Positions 1 through 10,195 of a stretch of 64,000 bases of DNA are shown piece by piece. A model generated the notes under the pieces. It was not told where the DNA came from, ran no database searches, and saw only the letters and a program-made list of their open reading frames with translations. A program made the position numbers and the translations under genes. Position 1 is the stretch's first letter. Every line of letters starts with the position of its first letter. The stretch comes from Hirundichthys speculiger. Its lineage: Eukaryota; Chordata; Actinopteri; Beloniformes; Exocoetidae. Location: positions 911,501 through 975,500 of the forward strand of contig JAGFBZ010000860.1 in NCBI GenBank assembly GCA_018398805.1. Direction: 5' to 3'.

Positions 1-119
1 CTGAGAAGCAGGTTGGTGTGGCATGAAGAGATGGTATTCTTCATCACTGGAGCTCTCCGTAGCTGCGGCTGGATGCTGTACTTTGTCCTTCTCCCTCTTT
101 CTGATGATCCTCCAGCACT

Positions 120-1310
120 CATGATCCTTCTTGGGGGACCAGTGACAGCAGGGGGCAGGCTCAACCAGGTAAGGGCAAGGCAGGAGTAGATTCCTGTGCA
201 GCACCCGTTGTCTTCCTGCAACATTCAGAGGCTCAACAAGGTAAACAGGACTTTCAGGACCTTTACTTCCTCTCACCACATGAATGACGTCTTCCCAGTG
301 GCTGCGAAGCTTCCCTGGACCTCCTCGCTGTGTGAGGTTTCTCTCCCAGCACATGGTCACCTGGCTTCAGGGTGGAGCTCCATGCACGCTGGTTGTAGTA
401 GTTTTGCCCTCTTTTTGCCGACTTCCGCATGTTCTTTAGGGCAATGTCATATGCTTTTTCTTGCATCGCCTCCCTCCACTTCTCAGCGTAACCCGCAGGA
501 GTCTGCCTTTCCGTCTCACCGGCTTTTGAAACAGGAGATCTACAGGGAGGATAGGTTCGCGTCCAAAGAGCAGAAAAAAAGGAGAGTAGCCCGTTGCCTC
601 GTGAACGGTGGAATTGTAGGCATGAACCACTTTGTTCAGGTGCTCCTTCCATCTGGTCTTCTCCGTCTCCTGCAGGGTCCGCAGCATACTCAACAGAGTC
701 CTGTTAAACGCTCAGCAGGGTTAGCTTGGGGGTGGTAAGGTGTAGTGTGAGAGTGATACATACCACAATATTTTCAAGTTTTTCAAACAACTGGTTCTCA
801 AACTCCCGCCCTTGGTCATGGTGGATCTTAGCTGGAAAACCAAAGCGTGGGATAAAATCATCAAACAGTTTTTTAGCTGCAGTCTTCCCAGCCTTGTCTT
901 TGGTTGCATAAGCTTGAGCATACTTGGTGAAATGGTCCACCAAAACCAAGATGTACTCTTCACCCCCTTGCTCTTCTCTAGATGTAAAAAGTCTATGGAT
1001 ATCATCTCAAATGGTGCTGAGGTCTCAATACTTTGGAGTGGTTGTTCTAGTGACTCTGTTGGGCTTTTTCCTTTTAATGCAGGTGCAGACTTGAGTGACG
1101 TAGTGCTCCATCTCCTGTCTCATTTTTGGGCCAAAAGAAACGGTTCTCGGGCCAGAGCTACCATCCGATCAGCACCTAGGTGTCCCATCTCCTCATGGAG
1201 GTACTTGTACACGAGGGGCTTCATGGACTCTGGCACTACCAGTTGCATCCTGTTGTTGCATTTCTCCACAGCAGTCCATCTTCCTCCAGCCGCAGTTTTG
1301 GCCATTCCCT
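120..1310 (-). pseudogene. Ty3/Gypsy integrase (decayed)
   Basis: Integrase inserts the cDNA copy of the element into host DNA. In minus-strand order there is an HHCC zinc-binding start (HEEMGHLGADRM, 1120-1230), the first catalytic Asp in SIDFLHLEK (codon at 991-993), the second in [10 protein letters not shown] (codon at 815-817), the catalytic Glu in an NPAER context (codon at 711-713), then [14 protein letters not shown] and a C-terminal stretch with LKPGDHVL near 390. These pieces lie in different frames, with frame breaks near 950, 710-760 and 550, so the gene is dead. Glu placement is inferred from the spacing usual in D,D-35-E integrases. The tail downstream of about 190 is hydrophilic and not recognisable as a chromodomain. 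Confidence 0.85.
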
Positions 1311-1739
1311 CAGGAGGGCTCTGATTGGTTCTCTCTCTGCAGCTTTCCTCCTATACTTTAGGTAAGTATGTGTTGTTTTCAGGTTGGAGACCCGCTGGAT
1401 GACTGGATCTGCCTTTTGTTGGGCCTGGATATCTTGAATGGAAAAAGGCTGTATTGGTGGCATAATACTGCCATCTTCTGGCAAGACCTCAACATTACAG
1501 GTTACCGCAGAAATCCAGGTTGTCTCACACCCATCTGGCTGCTCTGTAATGTCTTGCACACCGTTGTGTCCAGAACTTCCGGTTGGCATTCCTTGGTGCA
1601 CCTCTTTCATATGATGTCTCAAAGGGCGTTGGTCTGCGAGATAGAAAGTCAGCGTCTCTGTTGGCTGCTCCAGGCCATGTACTTCAGCGTAAATCTTAGT
1701 CTGCCAGCTCCGCAACCCAGCGATGACCAGTGGCGTTAA

Positions 1740-2335
1740 GCTTTGCTGACTTGGTGACATAGGTTAGTGGGTTATTGTCACTATAGACGGTGAAGTGTGG
1801 CGCATGGAACAGATAATCACGGAAACGCTCAGTTATAGCCCATTTTAGTGCCAGGAATTCCAGTTTACCTGATGCAGCTTGTAGTTCTTTTCTGCTGGTG
1901 TCAGGGTTCTGGAACCGTAGCCAATCACCCTCAGGATGCCATCCTGCCGCTGGTACAATACAGCACCGAGTCCTTCTTCAGAGCATCAACATGGAGGATG
2001 AAAGGCCGCTCAAGATCAGGGTATGCCATAATAGGTGGATTTGTCAATTGGTTCACAATACTCTGCAAAACAGCTCTATGGGTCTCTGTCCAGTGCACTG
2101 GAGAGGAAGGTGGGAGCTGAGCACTAGGGCATTTTTCCCCCTCTTGTGGCAGTGTTTTAGCTCACCTTTGGGCTTCGCTAGCAGCTCTACAGTGGTTTTG
2201 CCATCCTGGAGAAGTCCTGGATGTAGGCTCGATAATAGCTCAGAAATCCAAGCAGTTTCCTCACATCCCTCCCTCACTGTAGCTGGAGTCTGATGTGTGA
2301 GCGCCTTTACTGCCTCCACCTCCTTCGGGTTCATC
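1740..2335 (-). pseudogene. Ty3/Gypsy RNase H and connection region (decayed)
   Basis: RNase H degrades the RNA strand during reverse transcription. Just downstream of the RT, the minus strand shows a connection region (KEVEAVKALTHQTPAT, 2285-2330) and then HVDA, which marks the first RNase H acidic residue (Asp codon at 1985-1987). The expected GLGAVLYQ continuation is present one frame away, which shows a single-base frame break right after the Asp. Further on the reading continues toward the integrase zinc finger at 1310 without an intact frame. Confidence 0.75.
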
Positions 2336-2990
2336 CTGTAACCTTCTGCAGAAATAACACGCCCGACATAAGTACCTGTGGCTTGAATAACTCACATTTT
2401 TCAGCCCTGAGTTTCATTCCACAGGCCCTCTGTCTTCGCAGGACCTGTCTGACATCTTGCACATGCTGTTCAAATGTGCGGCTGAAAACAAGGACATCAT
2501 CCAAGTAAGGTACAGACTTCATCCCTCAAGTCACCCAGACATCCCTCCATGTGGCGTTGAAAGGCAGCCGGGGCATTTGAAAGCCCAAATGGGATTCTGA
2601 TCCACTCATAGAGTCCCCATGGTGTTTAAAGGCTGTACATGGTCTACTCCTCTCACTCATGAAACCTTGGTGATAGGCCCTTACCTTGGTCCAAAACAGT
2701 GAACCAGGAATTTCCACCAAGTTTTTCCAGAATTTCCTGGATTCTGGGGATGGGATGTCGATCTGGCAGAGTCTTTTCATTCAGCAGCCTGTAGTCAATG
2801 CATAAACGAAGAGTGCCATCCTTTTTCCTAACACAAACTACAAGTGAGGAATAAGAAGAATGTGACTTTTGGATCCAGCCTCTGTTTAGCAAGTCCTGAA
2901 TGTGAGCTTTCACTTCTTGGTACAGGTGTCGTGTTGATTGCATTATATGTTCTTTGGACAGGAGCGGGTCTCTCAAACTAATGTCCATTT
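2330..2990 (-). pseudogene. Ty3/Gypsy reverse transcriptase (decayed)
   Basis: This is the RNA-dependent DNA polymerase of the element. The palm region is clear: LLNEKTLPDRHPIPRI, then the motif-A remnant SWFTVLDQGKG near 2680-2710, and the catalytic motif YLDDVLVFS with its two Asp codons at 2496-2501. The fingers side has KAHIQDLLNRGWIQKS, usual for Ty3/Gypsy RTs. Motif A and motif C are in different frames, and the stretch between them (2526-2660) is in a third, so at least two frameshifts separate the catalytic residues. Motif A reads LDQGKG where LDLKSGY-like sequence is usual, a further sign of decay. Confidence 0.88.
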
Positions 2991-3860
2991 GTAAATCAGT
3001 AATGCAACCAGCGTCCCACTCACCTCTGGCAACACGTCACACTCCTCCCTCACAGCTGCCGAACTCCGCGCTGCTGCTTTTGTGGAGAGGTGACTCAGGT
3101 CCACCGGCGGGTCCCAGGACTCCTCCTGTGGCGCCTGACTAGGCTGCTCCAGTGGTTGATGGCGGTGCTGCTCTCCGATGGCTGACACTCTGTAGACTTG
3201 GGCTCCAACGGATAGATTGCATCAATACTACACAACCAGCCAAATGTTGTGCGGCCACACAGTGTGATGTTACAATTTGTTGTGGTTCTCAACAGTCACT
3301 TTCACCCTTGTGTTATCTTGAGGGAGCTGAATGAGTTGCTCCCTTACCTTGAGTCCTGTGGGCCACGGTGTCTCCAGGTTGGGCTCTAGCAAAAACTTGA
3401 GGTCCAAGCTGTGCACTCTGTTGGAGAAAATTACATTGCACTACAATGATCTTGTTTCCTGGAACAGTAACTGGCCATCTCCCTGAGCGAACCAGAAGGG
3501 AGTTGTTTTCATGGGTCTGCTTCTTTAAAACTGCTAAGACAGCTCTGGCCTTTTTTTTGTCCCACCTCTAGTGCAGAACAAAGTCTCTTTACCATGTGGT
3601 CAGCTGGAAGACAGTTCTCAGAGTCCTCCTTTTCAGAGCCAATTCCTCAATCACATTAAATCCAATGATGGGACGTTCCAACTCTGTCGCAACCACGAGA
3701 ATGGTACAACCACAGGCTCGTCACTCATCCCAGCTACAGCATTTTTGCATAGTGTAAACTCTCCACTTCAATCCAACCCTGATATGGGATCTGTGTGCCA
3801 TTTGCCGCCGACAGGTCCAGCCCCCCTTCCTGTAACTCCTCCACCGGCCTCACAGCAACA
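2990..3860 (-). pseudogene. Pol linker between protease and RT (decayed)
   Basis: This stretch joins protease and reverse transcriptase in the same element. Short minus-strand frames of 60-70 residues (for example 2973-3188 and 3095-3292) change frame repeatedly. No catalytic motif is visible. It is assigned to the element only by position. Confidence 0.55.
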
Positions 3861-4109
3861 TCAGGCAAGTGCTCTGCTGCCACTCGGCCCCCGATGATGG
3901 ACACCTTGAGAGCCAGTGTCCCACAGCACTCGGGTGTCGACGCTGTTCATGGTAGCTCGGACCAGACACCTTCTCCCCACTAACTTGGCTGTTTGAGTTT
4001 GTTTGCCAGTGAGGGGCGCTGTGGCACAGAAGAGATCTACATTCCTTCCTGAATGTATTCTCTCAATTTTATTGATTGAGCTGTGTGTTCCTGGACCCCT
4101 ATGCGGCAA
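3861..4109 (-). pseudogene. Ty3/Gypsy aspartic protease fragment
   Basis: The retropepsin-like protease cleaves the Gag-Pol polyprotein. The motif RVLWDTGSQ gives the active-site D-T-G, with its Asp codon at 3918-3920. It is preceded by VRATMNSVDT, the expected strand leading into the active site. After the DTG the frame becomes low-similarity and is lost near 3861, so the flap and C-terminal half are damaged. It sits between the Cys-rich end of gag and the RT, as expected. Confidence 0.75.
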
Positions 4110-5485
4110 CCAATGGCCCAGTGGTCTGTACTCCCCACTTATAGCAGTGGTTGCACTTGCCTTCTGGGTTAGTCCGCTGGCACTGATGACACTGTCGGTT
4201 TGAAGCGCGTCCGAGGTGGTAGTCTGTTGTAGTTGCAGCTGGCTTGTCCCCTCGGTCGGGGTAGCGGGTGTCTGGGTGGTTGCAGGCGTTGTCTGGGTGG
4301 TTGGTGCAGGCTTGACAACTGAGTGGTGAGGTTCTGTATGGCTTCACAAATAGCTTTATTCCCTTCATCAACTTATCCATTAATGTGTCTCGTTTCTTTA
4401 GCTGATCTTGTCTCTTATTTGTGGGATTGCTATTATACTCACAGCTCTCTGAGTCAGTAAAGTTGATCCCCTGACTCACGGCTGACACCTTGGCTCGGGT
4501 TTGCTAGACAGCTTGCTCCTCCTCTCCATCTCCAGGTTGTAAGCAGCAGTCATTTTCTCCAGAAGGACTTCATCTGCAATTTTTGGAATTTGCAGATAAG
4601 GTTTTAAATCTGTACGTATAGTGTCATCTTGGAGTCCAGTGAGTATTGTCCTGCAAAAACTGATTCTGAATCAACTCTGGGCTGTACTTTAATCCACTGT
4701 CTGCTCTCTCTGAAGCAAAGTGTACCTGCTGCCTCAAGTCCATAACTCGGACTAAAAACTGGACTGGAGGCTCTCTGGGTTCTTGTGCAGCACACGAGTG
4801 AGAGAGTGGTACAGCTCAGTAGCATCTTTTTCCACAAAATGAGTCCTTAGAATTTGTTTTAAAGCCTGAAGTGACAAATCATCCCTACTTTCCAGATAAC
4901 TCCTCAGTTTTTGTGCCAGGGATAATAGCTTGAATCACTGCATCCACAATTTCACTTTCATCATATCCCTTTTTTAAGGCTTTTATAATTTGTCTGTCCA
5001 AATGGCATATCCTAGTTTATCCTTTTGATTCTGTCACCAATTTGACCATATATTTTCAAGTCTTTTCTATACATGGGGTGAACCAATTGTTTGAGTTCTT
5101 TCAGATAAATTAATAGCAGTAGAAACAGTGGCAGCTGTGTGTTTTACCACATTTTCTGTGTTGGGTGCAGTACCAGCTGTGTCCACCGAGTGGCGGTTCG
5201 GGAACGTAGGACCGGACTCGGACGGCGTCTTTAATTCATCGATTGCATCATTCAGTTGTAATAATAAGGACATTCCTTCATCTTCCAACGATGTGACATC
5301 ATCGCCTTCCAAATGCTGAAGAAGGATTCTTCTCAGTTTACGGGCTGAGTCCTCATCATCACTTTTAATGTCAATCTCAAATGCTGTACAGAGACGAACA
5401 AGCTTCGAAGCAGGTAAGGTGATTAACTTTTCCTCAATTTTCTCCGCAAATCTTCCCATGCAGAGGACATTTGCTGTCCTGAAGT
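4099..5485 (-). pseudogene. Gag polyprotein of the Ty3/Gypsy element (decayed)
   Basis: Gag forms the particle and binds the element's RNA. The N-terminal part is the 130-residue frame 5067-5459 (SKLVRLCTAFEID, KLRRILLQHLEG), acidic and helical in character. The C-terminal part (4099-4488) ends in a Cys-rich patch, CHQCQRT then KCNHCYKWG, resembling a damaged nucleocapsid zinc knuckle. Between 4490 and 5060 only short frames remain. A start upstream at about 5485 (MSSAWEDL) is possible, but that frame stops at 5423, so the start is uncertain. The link between the two halves is inferred from order and strand. Confidence 0.65.
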
Positions 5486-5679
5486 TGTCATAATTAGAAA
5501 GAGTCTTTTACCTTTGCTTTGAAGGCGACCTGCGTTGTGATCTGTTGTGCTGTAGCTGCTGTTAGCATTAGCTCCGTTCCAGCTCCGTGTTGGCGTTCCT
5601 CGTGGCTGTCCACCGCGCGATACGGTCCACACACGAGCTCCGTTTGTAATGATCCACAGTAGCGTCCACGAACTTAATC

Positions 5680-5697
5680 CAACCAGCAGAAACACCA
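5680..5697 (-). other. candidate primer binding site
   Basis: Directly inside the 5' LTR, the minus strand reads TGGTGTTTCTGCTGG, starting about 9 nt from the LTR end. Beginning with TGG, complementary to a tRNA CCA end, is what a primer binding site needs. I cannot name the tRNA. Confidence 0.35.
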
Positions 5698-5706
5698 AGA
5701 TTTTGT

Positions 5707-6024
5707 TGTTGCCCCCCTTAAAATGACCACGTGGCAACAGCTTCTCCTTTTTTTGTCTTTATTTGAGCTCCAAAAAGTTTGTTACATTTTAACACACACA
5801 AACGGTCCCACGTCCCACAGTAGATCTAAGCATGAAGCTGGTACCTGCACCGCAACCCATCTCACCTGAGAGTGATTGTGAGCCTGCTTATATGTGTACC
5901 TACTGGGTCACGTGACGTCGACTTCCGTTCGATAAAACCAAACATAACATTAATATAATGATTTAAGATCAGTGAATTGAACTATTTCTTTGCCATCACC
6001 TCACAGACTCCAGGTGGCATAACA
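5707..6024 (-). repeat. 5' LTR of the Ty3/Gypsy element
   Basis: Read on the minus strand the segment starts TGTTATGCC and ends GGCAACA, a short imperfect inverted repeat of the TG...CA kind. It carries a TATA box (CATATAAGC, about 5892-5900) and a polyadenylation signal (AATAAAG, about 5755-5762) in the right order. The partner LTR lies outside the window, so LTR identity cannot be compared and the outer boundary is an estimate. Confidence 0.65.
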
Positions 6025-6330
6025 AAAATACTTAAAGTGCACCAAAAAATAGGTTGGCTACACCGACATTTTCAGGAGTTGTCAGAAATGTGAAAAGGAA
6101 GAACTGATTTTATTTTGGGTGTGATCCGGAAGAAATCCTGGATTCTGGATCACTTTCAAATTTTCGATAATTGTTGTGCTTGGCGGAGGTCTGCGCTCTC
6201 TGAGTGCTTTTCTAGTTAAGAAATGCTTTCCTGGAAGCTCACCGGCTTTATTTTTTTTCTGAGCAGTTTGTTGGAACTTCTTGGAGTACAAAAGAAATGA
6301 TTAAATCATTTGCTCCACATTAGTTAGAGC
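6025..6330. repeat. probable dispersed repeat (GGCGGAGGTCTGCGCTCTC motif)
   Basis: The block 6124-6225 contains GATCCGGAAGAAATCCTGGATTCTGGATC and GCTTGGCGGAGGTCTGCGCT. I recognise these as a widespread fish dispersed repeat, but I cannot name the family or its ends. Confidence 0.35.
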
Positions 6331-6332
6331 TA

Positions 6333-6690
6333 GTTATGTATATATCAGTGCAGAGGAGGAGGAGGAAAAAAGAGGAAGAAGCTCTACAGCAGAGTCCCAG
6401 ACGAGCTGCCCATGAGAGCTGCTCTGATCCGGGTGAAAAGACGCTCCATAGCAGTTTGCAGGTAGCGCAACCTGCTCTTAAAGGCAATGGCTGCTGACGC
6501 ACTGATTGGTTAAACAGGTGGAACGCCCTAACCACTCCCATGCATAATGTGTGCATAATATAGTGGTTTTTGCAGGTAAGATCGTGGGTTTTGGGAGGTG
6601 GAAGATTGCGTTCTTTGAGGGGGAACGCCCCTCCCAATTCCTAATATCCCTTAATAGCAGGTTTTGGAGGTTTGGCGCAAGATAGGGCTC
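6333..6690 (+). mobile_element. non-autonomous DNA element, GCGGGTAGC family, 3' part (copy A)
   Basis: From TATATATCAGTGCAGAGGAGG to GGCGCAAGATAGGGCTC this matches the right half of the copies at 7274-8116 and 41032-41836. The left half is missing. Confidence 0.7.
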
Positions 6691-7273
6691 ACAGTTTCTT
6701 AGCATTGAAAGCAGAACCTCAAGAGTCGCTACATCAAACCACAGAGCAGGCTGCATGTCAGAACATTTCTACTTTTTACCGTCGAGCCTTCAAAAACAGT
6801 TGAGGCGCATTCGACCGCGAAATGTGCCACTGGGAGACCGGATGTCATTTCAGGAGATGAAGCTCCCACCTCCTGCTGTTGATATCAATAATTACCAAAT
6901 GGAAACATTATCTCTCAAACCTGAATAGCAAAAAAAGAGACCAGCGCCACATCAACCTGTGATTTTTTTTCCCTCAGGTGCCTAAAGAGGACTGGAAATC
7001 CCAAAGGCAGCGGCAAGGACTGAACGTGGAGGAAGATACAGTGAAATATTAAAACACGATATTTTCAGCTAATTAGACTTTAGGTTTGAGCTTTTAGCTT
7101 TTACATTGACTCAATTGAAATATCAGTTTGCTCATTGTGTTTTCTATTCTCCGTCAAATCAAAAGAAATTAAAGGACGATTACATTTCAATGTGCTGATG
7201 TCATTTAAAATTGAAACATGGTGCCTTGTGAATGATTATACAAGAGATCTTTCTCAGATTAAGAGATCATTTT
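6691..7273. other. unassigned stretch
   Basis: No repeat family recognised. The only feature of note is a polypyrimidine-CAG followed by a 24-codon open stretch at 6962-7052, discussed as a finding. Confidence 0.4.
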
Positions 7274-8116
7274 GGCTCCGATCATACTCTTGCTACCCGC
7301 AAATTGCAGGTTTAGGAACCTCCGCTAACCGCTAATGCAATCTTCCGTTCCCTAAAGCCACTACCCGTTATGCCGACTCCCTTACTCACATTGTAGGTGT
7401 AACAATGGGGGTGTCTTTTGCTCTTTCAGCAAACTTGGTATCTTGCGATCGCGGGTAGCAGGTAGCAGGGTAGCGGATAGTCAGACCACCCGCAACCCGC
7501 ATGTCGGCGCGTACAAAAGTCGCCTCTAAATGGCATCAATGTGCATCCACCTGGTCACATGTGGACGTGCACAAACGGCTCTCCCTCTTGAATTAACTAT
7601 AAAAAGTGTAATTTAGCTTCAGTTGAACCCCTGAGAAAATAGCAGAGATCGTCTTAAACGGCTTTCTCGCCAGTTAAACCATAAACGACCAGAGCGTGTT
7701 TACTGGGAGCACACCAACTATCTGGGACTTTCAGATAGCTGATAGGAATTGTTTGTGTAAAAATATTTATATGATGTATATATCAGTGCAGAGGAGGAGG
7801 AGGAAAAAAGAGTCGGAAGCTCTACTGCAGAGTCCCAGAGGAGCTTCGCACCAGAGCCGCTCCTATCTGGATGAAAAGACGCTCCATAGCGGTTAGCAGG
7901 TAGCGCAACCTGCTCTTAAAGGCAATGGCTGCTGACACACTGATTGGTTTTTCAGGTGGAACGCCCTAACACTCCTATGCATAATGTAGCGGGTAACACA
8001 GGTGGGATAGCGGGTTTAGCAAAGTGGAAGATTGAGTTATTTGCAGAGGAACACCTCTCCCGCTACCTGCTATCCCTTAATAGCAGCTTTAGGAGATCTG
8101 GCGGAAGATCAGGCCC
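7274..8116 (+). mobile_element. non-autonomous DNA element, GCGGGTAGC family, near full length (copy B)
   Basis: Starts GGCTCCGATC and ends GATCAGGCCC, an imperfect terminal inverted repeat. Many GCGGGTAGC/CCGCTACC-type words lie near both ends. It shares long stretches with 41032-41836, including the pieces around TTGCGATCGCGGGTAGCAGG and CAGTGCAGAGGAGGAGG. No transposase frame is visible. Confidence 0.8.
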
Positions 8117-10195
8117 TTTAGCTGAGGATAAGCAGTGTAATAGTAAAATGTGCTCTGTGGCCTTCTGCAGTCTTTTAAATTCAGCAGTCAAATAAAATCA
8201 GCCTGGAAACAACCTTCTTTAAAAGTGCAAACAACTCCTAGACTTATAAAAGGCGCCATGGCGCCCTGACTGGAAGGTGTATTTCTGTCGCAGTCAGGTT
8301 TCATAATTCTTTTTTCATCTCCACAACGTTGTTTTGTCATCTCTGAGATACACACAAGGTCATCAAGGTGTCCTTTGGCATCACTGCTGATGCACTCAAA
8401 GCAATGTCAGGACCGTTTTTTTACATTTAAGATCACCTACTTTGGGATGAGGTTTAGCCATCTCCACTACTTTTTTGGGATTAAAAAACGCTTCAAATAC
8501 ATTAATCTGCTGGATAATGATGGATAAAGATGATCCATTGAACGATGATGCAGAAACACTCTTTATACTCTTTTTTTTTTACTCAATGCTGCAAACTGTT
8601 TCGTTATCACATGTCACTGCTCTGTTCACCTCTTTGCTAATTAGGGTTGTAAATTAGCACGTAACCCAAATGCGCCACTGTAGTAGTTGAAGTGATTATA
8701 TTTACTGCAGTACTGGTTGAATGCTATCTAAGTAATTACTTGTAAGTACTTGTGTAGGTCACTGTTGGTGCTCTGCGCCAGAACAAAGGGGATCTGAAGT
8801 AAAAAGGGTTAGAGTTAGGGTTAGCCCTAATTATTGATAAGACTTTTTTGTTTTTGTTATCTTCGTAGCCATAAGATATCGGCTTGGTGAATCAGAAAAG
8901 GTCATGTTGTGACTCCAAATCAGCAACTGAATGTGCACGACTATGCTGATATTCACACGAGACTGCAACCCTGATGTTCACCAACTGAAACTGGGCTTTT
9001 TAAAAATTTCAGAGCTTGAAGACTTCAGACTAGTGTGGAAAATCTGGTGTAACGGTGACAGAAGTTTCACATTTTAAAATGAAACTGCACTGTTGTGGAT
9101 GCGGCCATTTTTCTAGCTCGGTGTCTCCATGAGCTCGAGATCTTCCCCATCAATGAAGTAATGCTCATCAGCTGAAGACAGGACTTCCAGGGTCTCTGCC
9201 TGGAGCCCGTCCACGCAGCACCACCTCCTGCTGGTGATGGATTCACAGAGGGGGGGCCCCATGGCGGTTGTGCCCAGTTACCACCAAGCTCCTGGATGAA
9301 GCCCTGGGATCTCTAACCCTGGTGAGGTATCTGGACACCTTGATGAATCCATCATAAGGATTTTCAGTCACTCTGGCCGTCCACTCAATCATTTAGTGAC
9401 TCACCTCCGGTCCTGCCACTCATGTGGATATTACTTTGACATGTGCCACCAATCAAAAGACAGTTGCAGAAAAAAATAAAAAATAAAGCCCTGAAGGAGC
9501 AGAATGGCTTCGGCCTTATCAGGAAACACCACAGAGACGTTATCACAGCTTTTAAACGATCCAGATCTGTCACGGTCAACGGGCGATTTTATGCTCTTTG
9601 TTTTCTTATTTAAGACGCAACCTTGTTTCCTTCCACGCTTTTCATTTTAGTTGCTTTATATCTGTTTTATCTCATTTCATCTTGGCACCTGTTTGGTTTA
9701 TATTGTTTATTCCCTCGTGCTCTGTGTTCAGTTTCACGTCCCAAATCCCGTGTTTTACACAGTTTCCACCTGTTGATTGAGACACGGACAAACAGAGGAG
9801 AGAACAGAAATCCTACACAGAAAAAGGGTATCTTTTATGCAATTGGAGATTAATTTAAATCCTTCAATTTCACTTCATATTTAATTTTAGAATTCATTTA
9901 TTCAACAAATGCATTCCTTGAATCAACAGCTTATGATGATCGGTGACAAATTCAAATTTATGCAATACAAATATGATCTCTGCTGGCACTAATCTTGCTC
10001 CATATAATGCATCCAGGGAAACTAGATTGGACATGCATGCTCCGTTCCAGCATCTCTGCAGCTTCACATGCACAGTAATATTCACAGATGGGAGCTCTGC
10101 AGTGCAACCGCTGACTCGTACGGGCAAAAATGGAGCTGCTGGGTTCAATCAGCGCAGGACTAAAGGGCACGCAAGACGCCTGTTGAAGTACTTAT
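8117..10195. other. unassigned stretch
   Basis: About 2 kb with no recognised gene or repeat family. It contains a 14-bp palindrome GGCGCCATGGCGCC (8252-8265), a short telomere-like run (GGGTTAGAGTTAGGGTTAG, about 8807-8824), a G-run at 9249-9256 and AT-rich sequence toward 9900. Confidence 0.4.

Larger units (their letters stand above)
1..6024 (-). mobile_element. Ty3/Gypsy-type LTR retrotransposon, 3' end outside window
   Basis: Read on the minus strand, the order is LTR (5707-6024), gag, aspartic protease, reverse transcriptase, RNase H, integrase. Protease-RT-RNaseH-integrase is the Ty3/Gypsy (Metaviridae) order and separates it from Ty1/Copia. The integrase C-terminal region runs to about position 150, so the 3' LTR must lie upstream of position 1. 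Every domain is split between frames, so this copy cannot encode working proteins. No envelope-like frame is visible. The family assignment rests on motif recognition, not a database search. Confidence 0.9.

Noticed and set aside
196..738. 180-codon plus-strand open frame
   Set aside because: It lies antisense to the clearly recognisable integrase on the minus strand and has no motif of its own.
8807..8824. Telomere-like GGGTTAGAGTTAGGGTTAG
   Set aside because: Only about two exact TTAGGG-type units; too short to call an interstitial telomere.
9249..9256. Homopolymer runs (also 39840, 46561, 63203) as regulatory G-quadruplex sites
   Set aside because: Single homopolymer runs with no four-tract arrangement that I could confirm; likely slippage products.
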